Of a stretch of 64,000 nucleotides of DNA, positions 33,244 through 43,705 are shown one piece after another. Origin of the DNA: Actinomycetospora corticicola (lineage in GTDB: Bacteria; Actinomycetota; Actinomycetes; Mycobacteriales; Pseudonocardiaceae). The stretch is taken from positions 4,154,001-4,218,000 of the forward strand of contig NZ_JACCBN010000001.1 of NCBI RefSeq assembly GCF_013409505.1, written 5' to 3'. Within the stretch, counting starts at the first letter, position 1. Each line of letters opens with the position of its first letter. Below the pieces are notes generated by a model. It saw nothing but the letters and a program-made list of their open reading frames with translations. It did not search any database and was not told where the DNA came from. The position numbers were made by a program, and so were the translations under genes.

Positions 33244-33981
33244 CTAGAGGCCGTAGCGGACCGCGAGCTGACCGCGGCAGATGCTGGTGTTCGCGTCGAC
33301 GCCGACCTGGTAGCTGCGGGCCTTGCGCAGGTGCAGCGGCAGCGCCTCGACGCCGACAGTGGCACCCGACGGGTCGACGACCAGCGGGTCGGAGTCCTCG
33401 GAGGGGATCCCCAGTTCCCGACGACGGGCGCGCAGACGTCGCAGGTCGTCCGAGGACCCGCTGGACTCCACGGCGTCGCCCAGCGTCATCCCGGCGACCT
33501 GCTCCGGCGTCGCGCCGGCCCGCATCAGCGGGCGGACGACGAGGTCCGTGCCGGCCATCAACGCCCGCTCGGTGAACGTCCGCCGCAGGTCGTGCAGCTC
33601 CGAGACGGCCTCGCCGACCTCGGTGCCGGCCATGGAGGTCACGAACCCGGCCCGGGCGGCCACCCCGGCGTTGATGGCGTCGGAGGCGAAGTGGTCGATG
33701 AGCACCACCTCGACGTCGACGAGCCCCTCGACGCCCGACACGGCGTCCCAGGCGTCGGCGACCATGAGGAAGGCGAAGTTCGGGGCGCAGAAGTAGGTGG
33801 GCAGGCGCAGCCTCACGTGGGCGACCGGGCCGGAGTCGGCCTCGGCGAGCTCGACCGACGCCACGAAGTCCAGCGAGACGACGTCGGTGTCGAGCTCGGG
33901 GTCGCGCACGGTGCGCAGCGCCTCCCACACCCGCCCGACGACCTCCTCGGACGTCGGGCGGGTGAGGAAGGAGATGGTCAT
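33244..33981 (-). CDS. DUF59/MIP18-family Fe-S assembly-like protein
   Basis: Encodes 245 aa. Residues about 10-110 match the DUF59 domain (VWEALRTVRDPELDTDVVSLDFV, RLPTYFCAPNFAFLMVADA). The Cys of YFC is a candidate metal or iron-sulfur ligand. The C-terminal half is helical and distinctive (LRRLRARRRELGI, SYQVGVDANTSICRGQLAVRYG), with a second Cys. DUF59 proteins such as PaaD and SufT mature metalloenzymes. Its ATG overlaps the amidohydrolase stop by 4 bp, so it is the final gene of the monooxygenase operon. A maturation role for the di-iron or [2Fe-2S] subunits is inferred. Confidence 0.72.
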   Translation of the reverse strand: MTISFLTRPTSEEVVGRVWEALRTVRDPELDTDVVSLDFVASVELAEADSGPVAHVRLRLPTYFCAPNFAFLMVADAWDAVSGVEGLVDVEVVLIDHFASDAINAGVAARAGFVTSMAGTEVGEAVSELHDLRRTFTERALMAGTDLVVRPLMRAGATPEQVAGMTLGDAVESSGSSDDLRRLRARRRELGIPSEDSDPLVVDPSGATVGVEALPLHLRKARSYQVGVDANTSICRGQLAVRYGL

Positions 33982-35021
33982 GCCTGGGCCACCTCGCGCT
34001 CGTCGACGAGCTGGGCGCCCTCACCCGCGGGCAGCTGGAACTCCGCCGGCACGTCGATGCCGTAGAGCTTCGCGGCGTTGAGGCCGAGGATCTTCTTCTT
34101 GCCCTCGACGCCCAGGCGCGGGTAGTCGGAGAACTCGTCGGACGGGTAGTCCCAGTCCACGAGGCCCTCGATCTGCCAGCGCGGGGTCCAGATGTTGTAG
34201 TCCGAGCCGAAGGTCATCTTGTCCTCGCCGACCCAGAACAGCAGCTCGCCCATGACCTTGGCGAAGAACTTCGGGCGGGCGTGCATGAGGCCGCCGATGA
34301 CCACCGAGAGGCCGGCGTAGACGTTCGGCTCCTGCGTCGCCATGAAGCAGAAGTCCTCGATCCGCGGCAGACCCACGTGCTCGACGATGAAGTTCAGGCC
34401 CTGGAAGTCGGTCGCCGCGTGGTCGACGTCGGAGACGTCGAACGCGTCCTTGTCCAGCGGCCAGATCGTCGGGCCCTTGTGGACGTGGATGTTCTTGACG
34501 CCGAGCTCCTGGGCCCGCTCGAGGAAGCGGTAGGCCTCGGGGTCGGTCAGCTTGAAGCCGCGCGAGTCGCCGTTCCACTCCGCGGTGTAGAGCTTCGCGC
34601 CGATCGCGTTGAACCGCTTGGTGTTCTCCTCGAACTCGCGCATGCCCTTGTCGCCGTCGCGCGGGTCGAAGCGGGTGTTGACGATGAACTTGTCCGGGTG
34701 CTTCTCGAACAGCGACCCGTTGCGCTCGGTCGTGTTGAAGCCGTCCTTGTACCACTCGCGCAGGTAGGTCGACTGGAAGATGGCCTTGTCGACGTACCCC
34801 TCCTCGAACACCTCGCGCATCAGCTGGTCCTCGGAGACCCGCTGGAACTCCTCGATCGGCTGGTGCGTCTCGGCCGGGCCGAGGCCCTGGTAGGCGTGGA
34901 AGCACTCGATCCAGCCCTTGGCGTACTGCTCCGCGCCCTCCACCCAGTTCTCGGGCGACGCGTCCCAGTAGTGCATGTGGGAGTCGACGATGAAGTACTT
35001 CTCGCCGTTCTTCTCGTACAT
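33978..35021 (-). CDS. Amidohydrolase-family protein of the monooxygenase operon
   Basis: Encodes 347 aa of the amidohydrolase_2 (TIM-barrel) family. Metal-binding signatures include DSHMHYWD at the N-terminus (HxH), HVHKGP in the middle, EHVGLPR and FGSDYNIW near the C-terminus. Homologous genes recur in propane-monooxygenase operons, where they are needed for activity in Gordonia-type systems, but the reaction is unsettled. It lies between the alcohol dehydrogenase and the DUF59 gene, with short gaps and a clear ggagagg ribosome-binding site. Hydrolysis of a metabolite or a maturation role are the main possibilities. Confidence 0.8.
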   Translation of the reverse strand: MYEKNGEKYFIVDSHMHYWDASPENWVEGAEQYAKGWIECFHAYQGLGPAETHQPIEEFQRVSEDQLMREVFEEGYVDKAIFQSTYLREWYKDGFNTTERNGSLFEKHPDKFIVNTRFDPRDGDKGMREFEENTKRFNAIGAKLYTAEWNGDSRGFKLTDPEAYRFLERAQELGVKNIHVHKGPTIWPLDKDAFDVSDVDHAATDFQGLNFIVEHVGLPRIEDFCFMATQEPNVYAGLSVVIGGLMHARPKFFAKVMGELLFWVGEDKMTFGSDYNIWTPRWQIEGLVDWDYPSDEFSDYPRLGVEGKKKILGLNAAKLYGIDVPAEFQLPAGEGAQLVDEREVAQA

Positions 35022-35065
35022 GGAATACCTCTCCGCAGTTCGTGGTGGTTTCTTGCGGCTGCTTG

Positions 35066-36094
35066 TCAGGGCACGAGGATCGCCCGGCCGCGGACCTTGC
35101 CCGCGTCGAGGTCGTGCAGGGCGTCCAGCGCCTGGTCGAGGCGGTACTGGACGGTGTGGAGGGTGACCTTCCCGGCCTGCGCGAGGACCATCAGTTCCGC
35201 GAGGTCGTTGTAGGTCCCGACGATGTTGCCGATGACGTTCTTCTCGCCGGCGACGAAATCGAGGGTCGGGGCGGAGAACTGTCCGCCGTAGCCGAGCACG
35301 AAGCAGTAACCGGCCGGCCCGGTCATCGCCCAGGCGTCGTGCTCGGCGCCCTGCTCGGCGACGAAGTCGAAGACGACCGTGGCGCCGCCACCGGTGAGGT
35401 CCTGGACGGCCTGGACGTGGTTGCCGTCGGCGACCACGGTCTCCTCGGCCCCGATCTGCTTCGCGAGGTCCAGCGCGGCCTGGTTGCGGTCGACCGCGAT
35501 GATCTTCGTGGCCGTCAGCGCCGCCAGGGCCTGCACGGCGATGTGGCCCAGGCCGCCGACCCCCTGCACCACCGCCGTCGTCCCTGGGTACAGGTACGGC
35601 ACCGACTTGCGCACCGCGTGGTAGGCGGTGATGCCGGCGTCGGCGAGCGCGGCCACGTCGGCCGGGTTGGTGTCCGGGTTCAGCTTCACGCAGGCCCGGG
35701 CGGTGGTGCGCAGGTACTCGGCCATGCCGCCGTCGTTGTTGGACAGGCCGGGGAAGAAGGCGTCGCCGGTGCACTGCATGTCGCGGCCCGCCCGGCAGGC
35801 GAGGCACAGCCCGCAGGAGGGCTGCGGGTGCAGGATCACCGTGTCGCCGACCTTGACGTTGGTGACCGCGTCCCCGATCTCGTGCACCCACCCGGCGTTC
35901 TCGTGGCCGATGACGTAGGGCAGGTCGGGGTTCTGGATCGCCTCCCAGTCCCCGTTGACGATGTGCAGGTCGGTGCGGCAGACGCCGGCCCCGCCGATCT
36001 TGACGATGACGTCGAGCGGGCCCTGGAGCTTCGGCTCGGCGATGTCGTCGATCGACGGATCCTGCTGGTACTGGTGGACGCGGACGGCCTTCAC
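35066..36094 (-). CDS. Zinc-dependent alcohol dehydrogenase
   Basis: Encodes 342 aa of the medium-chain dehydrogenase superfamily. Catalytic zinc ligands are Cys in GAGVCRTDLH and His-Glu in IGHENAG; the structural-zinc cluster is CGLCLACRAGRDMQC. The Rossmann NAD motif is VQGVGGLGHIAVQ (about 178-190). Position between GroEL and amidohydrolase in the monooxygenase operon supports oxidation of the alcohol formed by the monooxygenase, for example a secondary alcohol to a ketone. Substrate range cannot be read from sequence. Confidence 0.87.
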   Translation of the reverse strand: MKAVRVHQYQQDPSIDDIAEPKLQGPLDVIVKIGGAGVCRTDLHIVNGDWEAIQNPDLPYVIGHENAGWVHEIGDAVTNVKVGDTVILHPQPSCGLCLACRAGRDMQCTGDAFFPGLSNNDGGMAEYLRTTARACVKLNPDTNPADVAALADAGITAYHAVRKSVPYLYPGTTAVVQGVGGLGHIAVQALAALTATKIIAVDRNQAALDLAKQIGAEETVVADGNHVQAVQDLTGGGATVVFDFVAEQGAEHDAWAMTGPAGYCFVLGYGGQFSAPTLDFVAGEKNVIGNIVGTYNDLAELMVLAQAGKVTLHTVQYRLDQALDALHDLDAGKVRGRAILVP

Positions 36095-36135
36095 GGGTGC
36101 TGCTCCTTCTCGACGTCGGGGGTGGCCGGGTCTGC

Positions 36136-37944
<1,809 letters not shown>

Positions 37945-38325
37945 TCAGGACTTGTTCACCACGGGCGGGAGCATGTCGCCGATGAATTCGGCGGCCTCCT
38001 CCATGTTCCCGAACATCACGGTCCGATCGTCCATGTGGACCATCTTCCCGTAGTGGGTGGACATGTTCTCCTCGAACTCGGCGGCGTCGTAGAAGCCTTC
38101 CTCCTCGCCGAGCGCCTCGGAGATCTCGTCGTAGACGAAATCCATCCGACCCTTGCAGTCGACCCGGATCATCGCCGGCAGGTGCGTGACCGTCACGTTC
38201 TCCTGACGGTCCATCACCTCCGCGACGACCACGCCGATCTGGTTGTTCATCAAGGTGACGCCGGCCATGCCGGACTCGGTCTTGTCCGCCTTGAACGGGC
38301 TCTCGGCGGTCTTGAACTGGGTCAC
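37945..38325 (-). CDS. prmD: Monooxygenase coupling/effector protein (MmoB/DmpM type)
   Basis: Encodes 126 aa from GTG 38325, with an aaggagc ribosome-binding site; start overlaps the small hydroxylase stop by 4 bp. It belongs to the MmoB/DmpM regulatory family: AGVTLMNNQIGVVVAEVMD followed by VTVTHLPAMIRVDCKGRMDFVYDEISEALG, a cofactor-free component that binds the hydroxylase and controls electron flow and substrate access. The length and order (large, reductase, small, coupling) fit group 5-like propane or cyclic ether monooxygenases. Confidence 0.88.
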   Translation of the reverse strand: MTQFKTAESPFKADKTESGMAGVTLMNNQIGVVVAEVMDRQENVTVTHLPAMIRVDCKGRMDFVYDEISEALGEEEGFYDAAEFEENMSTHYGKMVHMDDRTVMFGNMEEAAEFIGDMLPPVVNKS

Positions 38326-39506
38326 TGGGAGAGCTCCTTCGGGACGTCGAGGCCGAGGTCGCCGAGAATGCCTGCGAAGCGGTTCTTGGCGCGGTCGAGG
38401 GAATCCTCGAAACGGGGCGGCTTGTTGTCGGGCTGCGACCACAGGGGCGACATCTGCCGGGCAGCCTCGAGGCACTGCGGCACCCACTTCGAGAGCCACT
38501 CCCCCATGAGCGCCTTGTTGTGGTCGGCGAACTCCTTGTCCTGCGTGAGCAGCCCGAAGCACGCCTGGCTCCAGCGCAGGTCGCGCTGGGAGTAGTCGTA
38601 CTCGCCGGCGCCCATGACGGTCGGGGTCACGTAGTCGCCGTTGCCGGGGGCCGCCTGCTGCACGAGGTTCGACCGGAACAGCTCGCCGAGCAGCGGCTCG
38701 AAGATGATGTTCGTCGCGAAGATCGTCTCCGCCCAGTCGTCCTCGATCGCGGTGAGCGCCTCACAGACCTTGCGGACGCCCTGCCACTCGGTGTCGTTGT
38801 TCCAGGCGTCGACGTGTGCGGTGCCGTCGAAGCCGTCGATCTCCTCGGAGAGCGTGAGGTTGTAGAGCGCGATGTCCTGGGCGAACCGGATCTTGTGCGC
38901 GCTGTTCACGGCCATCGCCGTGTTGTGCATGTTCGTGGGGCCGGAGCGGTTGCAGGCGGCGAACACGTACAGCCCGAAGATGTGCTCGATGTGCATCCAC
39001 GTGCTGACGTGGCGCTCGACGAACTTCACCCAGTTCGGGTTCCACTGCTCGAACGCCTTGGCGTTGCGGGCGTTCTCGACGTTCGCCGTGATCTGCCGCT
39101 CGACGTTGGCGTTGTTCCGGAAGATCGTGAGGTCCCACTCCTCGTTGGGATCCCGGAACTCGTGCCAGCCGTGGGCGGGCCAGTCCTGCACCGGCTTGCC
39201 GCCGGAGCCGGGGCCACGCTCGGGCTCGGGGTTGTCGACCCCCCACGCCTTGAGCTTGGTCCAGGTCAGCGGGTAGCCCGAGGAGCCGTCCGCGAAGCCG
39301 TAGATCCACCCCTGCGACAGGTAGTGCCGCGGGTCGGGCTGGACCTCGACCGTGACGTCCTCGTAGTGGGTCTGCTTGCGCTTGGCCGGCTTGTAGTAGT
39401 TGTAGCGCCGCGCCGACGGGCCGGAGTCGGGGAATTCTTTCGCCCCGGCCTCGGCGTCGGTGAACTGCGGCTTCGGTACGCTTCTCTCGGTCTCGGTGCT
39501 CGTCAT
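38322..39506 (-). CDS. prmC: Monooxygenase hydroxylase small (beta) subunit
   Basis: Encodes 394 aa from ATG 39506. It has the non-metal-binding ferritin-like fold of SDIMO beta subunits: YNYYKPAKRKQTHYEDVTVEVQPDP at the N-terminus, then helices with NNANVERQITANVENARNAKAFEQWNP, EHIFGLYVFAACNRSGPTNM and IALYNLTLSEEIDGFDG. It forms the (alpha-beta) hydroxylase core with the large subunit. It lies 8 bp downstream of the reductase gene. Size and sequence are characteristic of propane-monooxygenase small subunits. Confidence 0.9.
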   Translation of the reverse strand: MTSTETERSVPKPQFTDAEAGAKEFPDSGPSARRYNYYKPAKRKQTHYEDVTVEVQPDPRHYLSQGWIYGFADGSSGYPLTWTKLKAWGVDNPEPERGPGSGGKPVQDWPAHGWHEFRDPNEEWDLTIFRNNANVERQITANVENARNAKAFEQWNPNWVKFVERHVSTWMHIEHIFGLYVFAACNRSGPTNMHNTAMAVNSAHKIRFAQDIALYNLTLSEEIDGFDGTAHVDAWNNDTEWQGVRKVCEALTAIEDDWAETIFATNIIFEPLLGELFRSNLVQQAAPGNGDYVTPTVMGAGEYDYSQRDLRWSQACFGLLTQDKEFADHNKALMGEWLSKWVPQCLEAARQMSPLWSQPDNKPPRFEDSLDRAKNRFAGILGDLGLDVPKELSQ

Positions 39507-39514
39507 GTGTCGCC

Positions 39515-40561
39515 CTATTCCTCCGGCTCTCCGGTGGTGGTGAATTTGTCGAAGAAGATGTTGCGCTCGTCGATCCCACGCTGACTCAGGAGTGCGATGG
39601 CCGCGTCCACCATGGGTGGTGGGCCGCACACGTAGGCATCCCTTCCCTTCAGATCGGATTCCTCCGCACGGACCGCTTCGGTGACGAAACCGGTCAGTCC
39701 GTCCCACCCCTCTCCCTCGTGATCGGAGAGCACGGGGATGTAGCGGAAGCCGGGGAGCTTGGTCTCGAGCTCGCGCAGTTCGTCCTCGAAGCAGAGGTCG
39801 TCCTTCGTGCGGGCCCCGTAGTAGAGGACCGTGCGCCGGGTCGTCTCCTTCTCGACGAGGCCGCGGAGCAGGCCGAGCAGCGGCGCCATTCCCGCGCCCC
39901 CACCGACGAAGATGATGTCCGAGGTGCGGTTCTCGCGGAGGGTGCAGGTGCCGAACGGCGCCTCGACCTCGAGCTTGTCGCCGGCCTGCACCTCGTTCTT
40001 CAGGAACTGCGAGAACAGACCGTCGGGGTAGATCTTGATGACGAACTCGAACACGCCCTCGCGGTTCGGCGTGTTCGCCATCGAGAAGGACCGGCTCTCA
40101 CCCGACTCCGGGAGGATGAAGTCCATGTACTGACCGGGGAAGAACTTGATGTCGTCCCCGGCGACCTGGCGCACCACGAGGTGGCGCATGTCGTGGGTGA
40201 CCGGCTCGTTCGAGAGGACCTCGACGGTGCCCCGCCGCACCGGCAGCCCCGAGCGCAGGACCTCCTCGTCGTAGTTGAGCAGTTCGATCGTGAGGTCGTC
40301 ATAGGCGTGGGCGCGGCACAGGAGCGTCTGGCCGTCCTCCCGCTCCATGTCGGGCAGGGCGAAGGTCGAGTAGCTGTCGAGCTCGATGTCGTCGATCTCG
40401 CCCTCGAGGACGAAGGACTTGCACGCGGCGCACTGGCCCTCCTTGCAGCCGTGCATGAGCTGGACGCCCTGTTCGAAGGCGGCGCGCAGGATCGTCTGGT
40501 CCTCGTCGACCTCGATCTCGATGCCCACCGGTTCGAACCGAACACGGTGCTTGTCACCCAT
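39515..40561 (-). CDS. prmB: Monooxygenase NADH reductase
   Basis: Encodes 348 aa. It passes electrons from NADH through FAD to the hydroxylase. The N-terminal plant-type [2Fe-2S] ferredoxin domain has Cys39, Cys44, Cys47 and Cys82 (GCKEGQCAACKSF, LLCRA). The FAD domain includes GQYMDFILPE and RSFSMAN, and the NAD domain includes FVGGGAGMAPLLGLL and YVCGPPPMVDAA. It lies 160 bp downstream of the large subunit gene, with a hairpin in that gap, and 8 bp upstream of the small subunit gene. Confidence 0.9.
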   Translation of the reverse strand: MGDKHRVRFEPVGIEIEVDEDQTILRAAFEQGVQLMHGCKEGQCAACKSFVLEGEIDDIELDSYSTFALPDMEREDGQTLLCRAHAYDDLTIELLNYDEEVLRSGLPVRRGTVEVLSNEPVTHDMRHLVVRQVAGDDIKFFPGQYMDFILPESGESRSFSMANTPNREGVFEFVIKIYPDGLFSQFLKNEVQAGDKLEVEAPFGTCTLRENRTSDIIFVGGGAGMAPLLGLLRGLVEKETTRRTVLYYGARTKDDLCFEDELRELETKLPGFRYIPVLSDHEGEGWDGLTGFVTEAVRAEESDLKGRDAYVCGPPPMVDAAIALLSQRGIDERNIFFDKFTTTGEPEE

Positions 40562-40668
40562 CGATGAACTCCTGGAAGAGGGGGATTCGGACACAGCTCG
40601 GCCGTAGCCGGAATGCGTTTGAGAAAAGAAAACGCCGGGCCGGGATCGACACACGGCACGGCGGGGGA

Positions 40669-40701
40669 CCGCGAGGGGCCGGAAACACCGGCCCCCCGCG
40701 G
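40669..40701 (-). terminator. Intra-operon hairpin after the large subunit gene
   Basis: A 14-bp GC-rich stem with one mismatch (40669-40682 with 40688-40701) and a 5-nt aaaca loop begins 20 bp downstream of the large-subunit stop. It may partially terminate, or protect the 3' end of a processed large-subunit mRNA. Confidence 0.6.
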
Positions 40702-40721
40702 TTTACTGCTGGTCCGTCAGA

Positions 40722-42374
40722 TCAGGACGTCGCGCCGGCCGGACGGCCGGCCGGGCCCTGCGCGTTGTAGTCCGCCACGAAGGCGGACCGCTCCGAGTCG
40801 CTCATCTCGTTGAGGATGACGTTCGGGCTGGCCACGTGCGGCATGCGCCGCATGTGGTCGAGCGTCCACATCTTCTTCGGGTCGAGGTCCAGGTGCGGCT
40901 GCGCCGTGAGCGTCTTGCCGTCGTCACGCACGAAGCCCATGTCCTGGATGACGTCGGCCCAGTTCCAGCCGTGGTACAGCGTCTCCCACTCGCGGTGGCC
41001 GACGAGCTTGCCCATGTTGGGCGTGTCGCGACCCTCGTAGGTGGGACGGAACGCGACGGCGTCGGTCCAGCGGCAGGCCTCGTGGCAGTACGTGCGCCAC
41101 TGACCGTCCACCTTGTCGACGACCATGTCCTCACGCACCAGGCAGGGGACCATGCAGGTCCAGCAGCGGTGCGGGTACACGTAGTCGACGTCCTCGGCCA
41201 CGATCGCGTGGTGACCGTTCGGGCGCGACAGGCGGTTGTAGTTCTCCCACCACTTGCCGTACCGGTCGTACCAGCCCGGGTACTTGTACTCGAACCACTC
41301 GAAGTCCTCGTCGGTCATGCCGTCGATCCGCCAGTAGTTGGCGACCCAACCGGTGGCGAAGAACTGCGCGACCTCGTGGACGTAGCCCTTGTTCCAGATC
41401 TGGTTCCACGACTCCTCGATGAGGTCGTGGGGGATCACCAGGCCGTACTTCTCGAGCGGCAGGAGGTAGGCACGGTAGTAGTCGTCGTAGATCCACCGAC
41501 GCCACATCTCCGCGTAGGACTCGCGGTCCTTGCGGCGGTCCTTCGTGCCGTACTCGATGAAGGTACCGATCGCGGCGTCCACGACGCGGTGGTTGTTCCA
41601 CCACGCGTAGCGCAGGTCGCGCTCGAGGAGCTGGCGGTTGTCCTCGTCCGACAGCGCCATGAGCAGCGTGGCGTAGCCGTTCGAGATGTGCCGCGACTCG
41701 TCGGACTGGACCGAGTGGAACACCGTCGGCAGCAGGTAGTCGCCGTTGGCGGCCGCCTCACCGGGCATGGCCACGAACAGGGTGTTCGTGAAGGCCGTCT
41801 CGGCGACGATCGTCAGGTAGATGCTGGCCGCGGTGATCGCGTCACCGGTGATGAAGCCCTCGGCGAACTGCCGGCCGATGGTGCCGCAGTAGTCCGAGTG
41901 GAAGTTGCGGAGCGTGTTGTTGAACCCCGCCGGGTCGATGTAGTTGTTCATGTACAGGCGCTTGAGGTTCTGCTGGATCGTGCTGTGCCGAACCTCGTCG
42001 ATCATCTGGATCGCCTGGCCGTTGTGCAGCTCCGGGTTCGGAACCGCCTGGAACAGCATCGGCATCGAGCGCGCGGCCGAGATCTCCGGCAGCGGGATGA
42101 TCGACAGGAAGAGCTTCTGCCACTCCAGCCAGCGCTCCTGCACCTGGCGGAACATGTTGCCGCGGATCGCGCCGTCCGACGCGCCGTACACGCGGCTGTC
42201 CTTCTCCTCCTCCATGGGGAAGTAGGAGCGGAGGACCTGCTTCAGCGGGTCCTTCTTGGCAGCCTTCTTGAAGGTGTAGTCCGTGCCGTATTTCATGTAC
42301 GGCTCGTGGTACTGCGGCTCCCAGGAGAGTTCCTGGATTTTCTGGTGAGCCTTCGCCAAACTCTGACGGCTCAT
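40722..42374 (-). CDS. prmA: Soluble di-iron monooxygenase hydroxylase large (alpha) subunit
   Basis: Encodes 550 aa. It holds the di-iron active site of a soluble di-iron monooxygenase. All six ligands expected from methane monooxygenase alignment are present: Glu97, Glu127, His130 (DEVRH), Glu192 (AETAF), Glu226 and His229 (DESRH); each is offset by 17 from MmoX numbering. The C-terminal half includes a Cys/His-containing segment ([12 protein letters not shown]). Start has a gaggaggaa ribosome-binding site. Neighbouring GroEL, alcohol dehydrogenase and amidohydrolase genes favour a propane/alkane enzyme (PrmA/MimA) over a tetrahydrofuran enzyme (ThmA), but these are close relatives and substrate needs testing. 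Confidence 0.92.
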   Translation of the reverse strand: MSRQSLAKAHQKIQELSWEPQYHEPYMKYGTDYTFKKAAKKDPLKQVLRSYFPMEEEKDSRVYGASDGAIRGNMFRQVQERWLEWQKLFLSIIPLPEISAARSMPMLFQAVPNPELHNGQAIQMIDEVRHSTIQQNLKRLYMNNYIDPAGFNNTLRNFHSDYCGTIGRQFAEGFITGDAITAASIYLTIVAETAFTNTLFVAMPGEAAANGDYLLPTVFHSVQSDESRHISNGYATLLMALSDEDNRQLLERDLRYAWWNNHRVVDAAIGTFIEYGTKDRRKDRESYAEMWRRWIYDDYYRAYLLPLEKYGLVIPHDLIEESWNQIWNKGYVHEVAQFFATGWVANYWRIDGMTDEDFEWFEYKYPGWYDRYGKWWENYNRLSRPNGHHAIVAEDVDYVYPHRCWTCMVPCLVREDMVVDKVDGQWRTYCHEACRWTDAVAFRPTYEGRDTPNMGKLVGHREWETLYHGWNWADVIQDMGFVRDDGKTLTAQPHLDLDPKKMWTLDHMRRMPHVASPNVILNEMSDSERSAFVADYNAQGPAGRPAGATS

Positions 42375-42449
42375 GCTTTCCTCCTCGGAAAGTACGACGG
42401 TGGATGTCTCGGGAGTTCCTGCGGTGCGGGCCGCCGCGCGGCCCCGGAG

Positions 42450-43355
42450 CTACGCCGGCCTCACCCCCTCCTCGTCGTCGTCGATGCGGTCGGCCGCGAC
42501 CCGGGCCCGCCACTCGCGCATCGCGGTGGCGGCCACCTCCCGGACCGCGGTGGTCAGGGCGTCGCCGTCCTGGGCGAACCGCCGGGCGGGGCTCGAGACC
42601 GCGATGCTCGCCGCGACCCGGCCGTCGGGGGCGACGATCGGCGCGCCGACGCAGCAGAAGCCCTCGGCGAACTCCTCGCGGTCGACGGCCACGCCGTCGC
42701 GACGCACGCGTGCGAACTCGCGCTCGAGCCCCGGCGTCGTGGTGATGGTGGTGGCGGTGAAGGCCGTCCGGTCGGGCTGCGCGAGGAGCAGTTCCTCGAT
42801 CTCCGACGACGTCGCGACCAGCGCCTTCGTGACGGCGAGCGCGTGGGCCTGGGCGACCGGGATGCGCTCGCGCAGGTCGGGGATGCGGGCGAGGCCCTGG
42901 TGGCCGCGGGCGTCGACGATCACGGTCGCGTCGCCGTCCCAGCGGGCGAGGTAGGAACGCTGCCGCGTGCGCCAGTAGAGCTCGGTCACCGCGTCGGCGA
43001 GGCTCTCGGGCAGCTCGTAGCGGCTGACCGGGTCGTCGTGCCGGCGCAGCGGGCGCGGCTCGACGACGTCCGGCGCCTCGATCCCGTCGGTCGCGTCCTC
43101 CTCGGCGGCCCCCCACGGGTCGCCCCAGGGCGGGGCGTCGCTCAGGCGGTAGACGCCGGTGTGGCCGTCGCGGCGGGCGTAGCCCTCCTGGCAGAGCGTG
43201 TTGAGCAGGTACCGCGCGGTGGCGGAGCTCTTGCCGATCTCGACGGCGAGCCCCTCGGCGGTGACGCCGTCGCGGGCGGCGGCGAGGTAGCGCAGGGACG
43301 TCAGGGCCTCGGCGGCGGTCTTGAGGGAACGCCCTCCGGAACGCTGGTCCGACAT
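42450..43355 (-). CDS. IclR-like transcriptional regulator (paralogue B)
   Basis: Encodes 301 aa from ATG 43355. The winged helix (about 9-65: RSLKTAAEALTSLRYLAAARDGVTAEGLAVEIGKSSATARYLLNTLCQEGY) is followed by an IclR effector domain (about 105-290) with WDGDATVIVDARGHQG, AVTKALVATSS and GAPIVAPDGRVAASIAVSSPARR. It lies 75 bp upstream of, and in the same direction as, the monooxygenase large-subunit gene, so it may be co-transcribed with the operon or control it directly. Paralogue of the regulator at 27613. The effector could be an alkane metabolite. Confidence 0.8.
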   Translation of the reverse strand: MSDQRSGGRSLKTAAEALTSLRYLAAARDGVTAEGLAVEIGKSSATARYLLNTLCQEGYARRDGHTGVYRLSDAPPWGDPWGAAEEDATDGIEAPDVVEPRPLRRHDDPVSRYELPESLADAVTELYWRTRQRSYLARWDGDATVIVDARGHQGLARIPDLRERIPVAQAHALAVTKALVATSSEIEELLLAQPDRTAFTATTITTTPGLEREFARVRRDGVAVDREEFAEGFCCVGAPIVAPDGRVAASIAVSSPARRFAQDGDALTTAVREVAATAMREWRARVAADRIDDDEEGVRPA

Positions 43356-43528
43356 CACGCCTCCTCTCCGCCGACGGTGCGAGCGGTCCCGGGTCGCGAC
43401 GACCCGGTCCCCCGACGGGCCCGGTGGTGGTGGTGGGGCCCGTCGCGCCTCGCCGGAGCGGTGCTCCTCGGCGAGACGTGGACCACTGAACGCGGCGGGA
43501 CGACCTGTGGTCAACATCACCGTTTCGA

Positions 43529-43545
43529 TGTGCAGATGCTGCACA
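43529..43545. promoter_or_regulatory. Candidate IclR operator, TGTGCAG-N3-CTGCACA
   Basis: This is a perfect 7-bp inverted repeat with a 3-bp spacer, 174 bp upstream of the IclR-like start. Size and symmetry suit an IclR-family dimer or a general regulator. Confidence 0.45.
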
Positions 43546-43629
43546 CCGCCGTCGAACCCGGTCGAATGACCGTTCGTCGCAGGTCAGAGAGGTATGGACG
43601 CCGCCGAAGTGGGTATCACGAGCTGTTGG

Positions 43630-43646
43630 TGTCTCAGAGGGAGACA
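43630..43646. promoter_or_regulatory. TGTCYC-N5-GAGACA site 3 (perfect)
   Basis: TGTCTC-AGAGG-GAGACA is a perfect palindrome, extended by GG and CC to 8-bp arms. It lies about 283 bp upstream of the IclR-like gene that precedes the monooxygenase operon, a distance typical of enhancer-like sites. It could alternatively be a weak terminator of dinB, which ends at 43706. Confidence 0.5.
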
Positions 43647-43705
43647 CCGCGAGGTCGAGATCCACTCGGTTCCGGCGGGGTCCGCGACCCGCCGTCGGGA
43701 GCGGA

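Larger units (their letters stand above)
43356..43705. promoter_or_regulatory. 350-bp regulatory region upstream of IclR-B/monooxygenase operon
   Basis: No gene is supported here. It is the longest gene-free stretch in the window. It holds two palindromes, at 43529-43545 and 43630-43646, in the region upstream of the minus-strand IclR-like gene and hence of the monooxygenase operon. The stop codon of the minus-strand dinB gene forms its right edge. A TTGACC box reads on the minus strand at about 43507-43512, but a convincing -10 was not found. Confidence 0.6.

Noticed and set aside
40541-40551. tRNA-like GGTTCGAACCG motif
   Set aside because: It lies within the prmB coding start, with no cloverleaf arms around it; no tRNA gene was found in the window.
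42405-42410. TGTCTC half-site just upstream of prmA as a fourth regulatory palindrome
   Set aside because: The partner half (GAGACA) is not present at N5 spacing, so it is at most a half-site.
42375-42449. Sigma-54 promoter upstream of prmA
   Set aside because: No GG-N10-GC pair with acceptable context was found in the 75-bp gap, and the regulator lacks GAFTGA.
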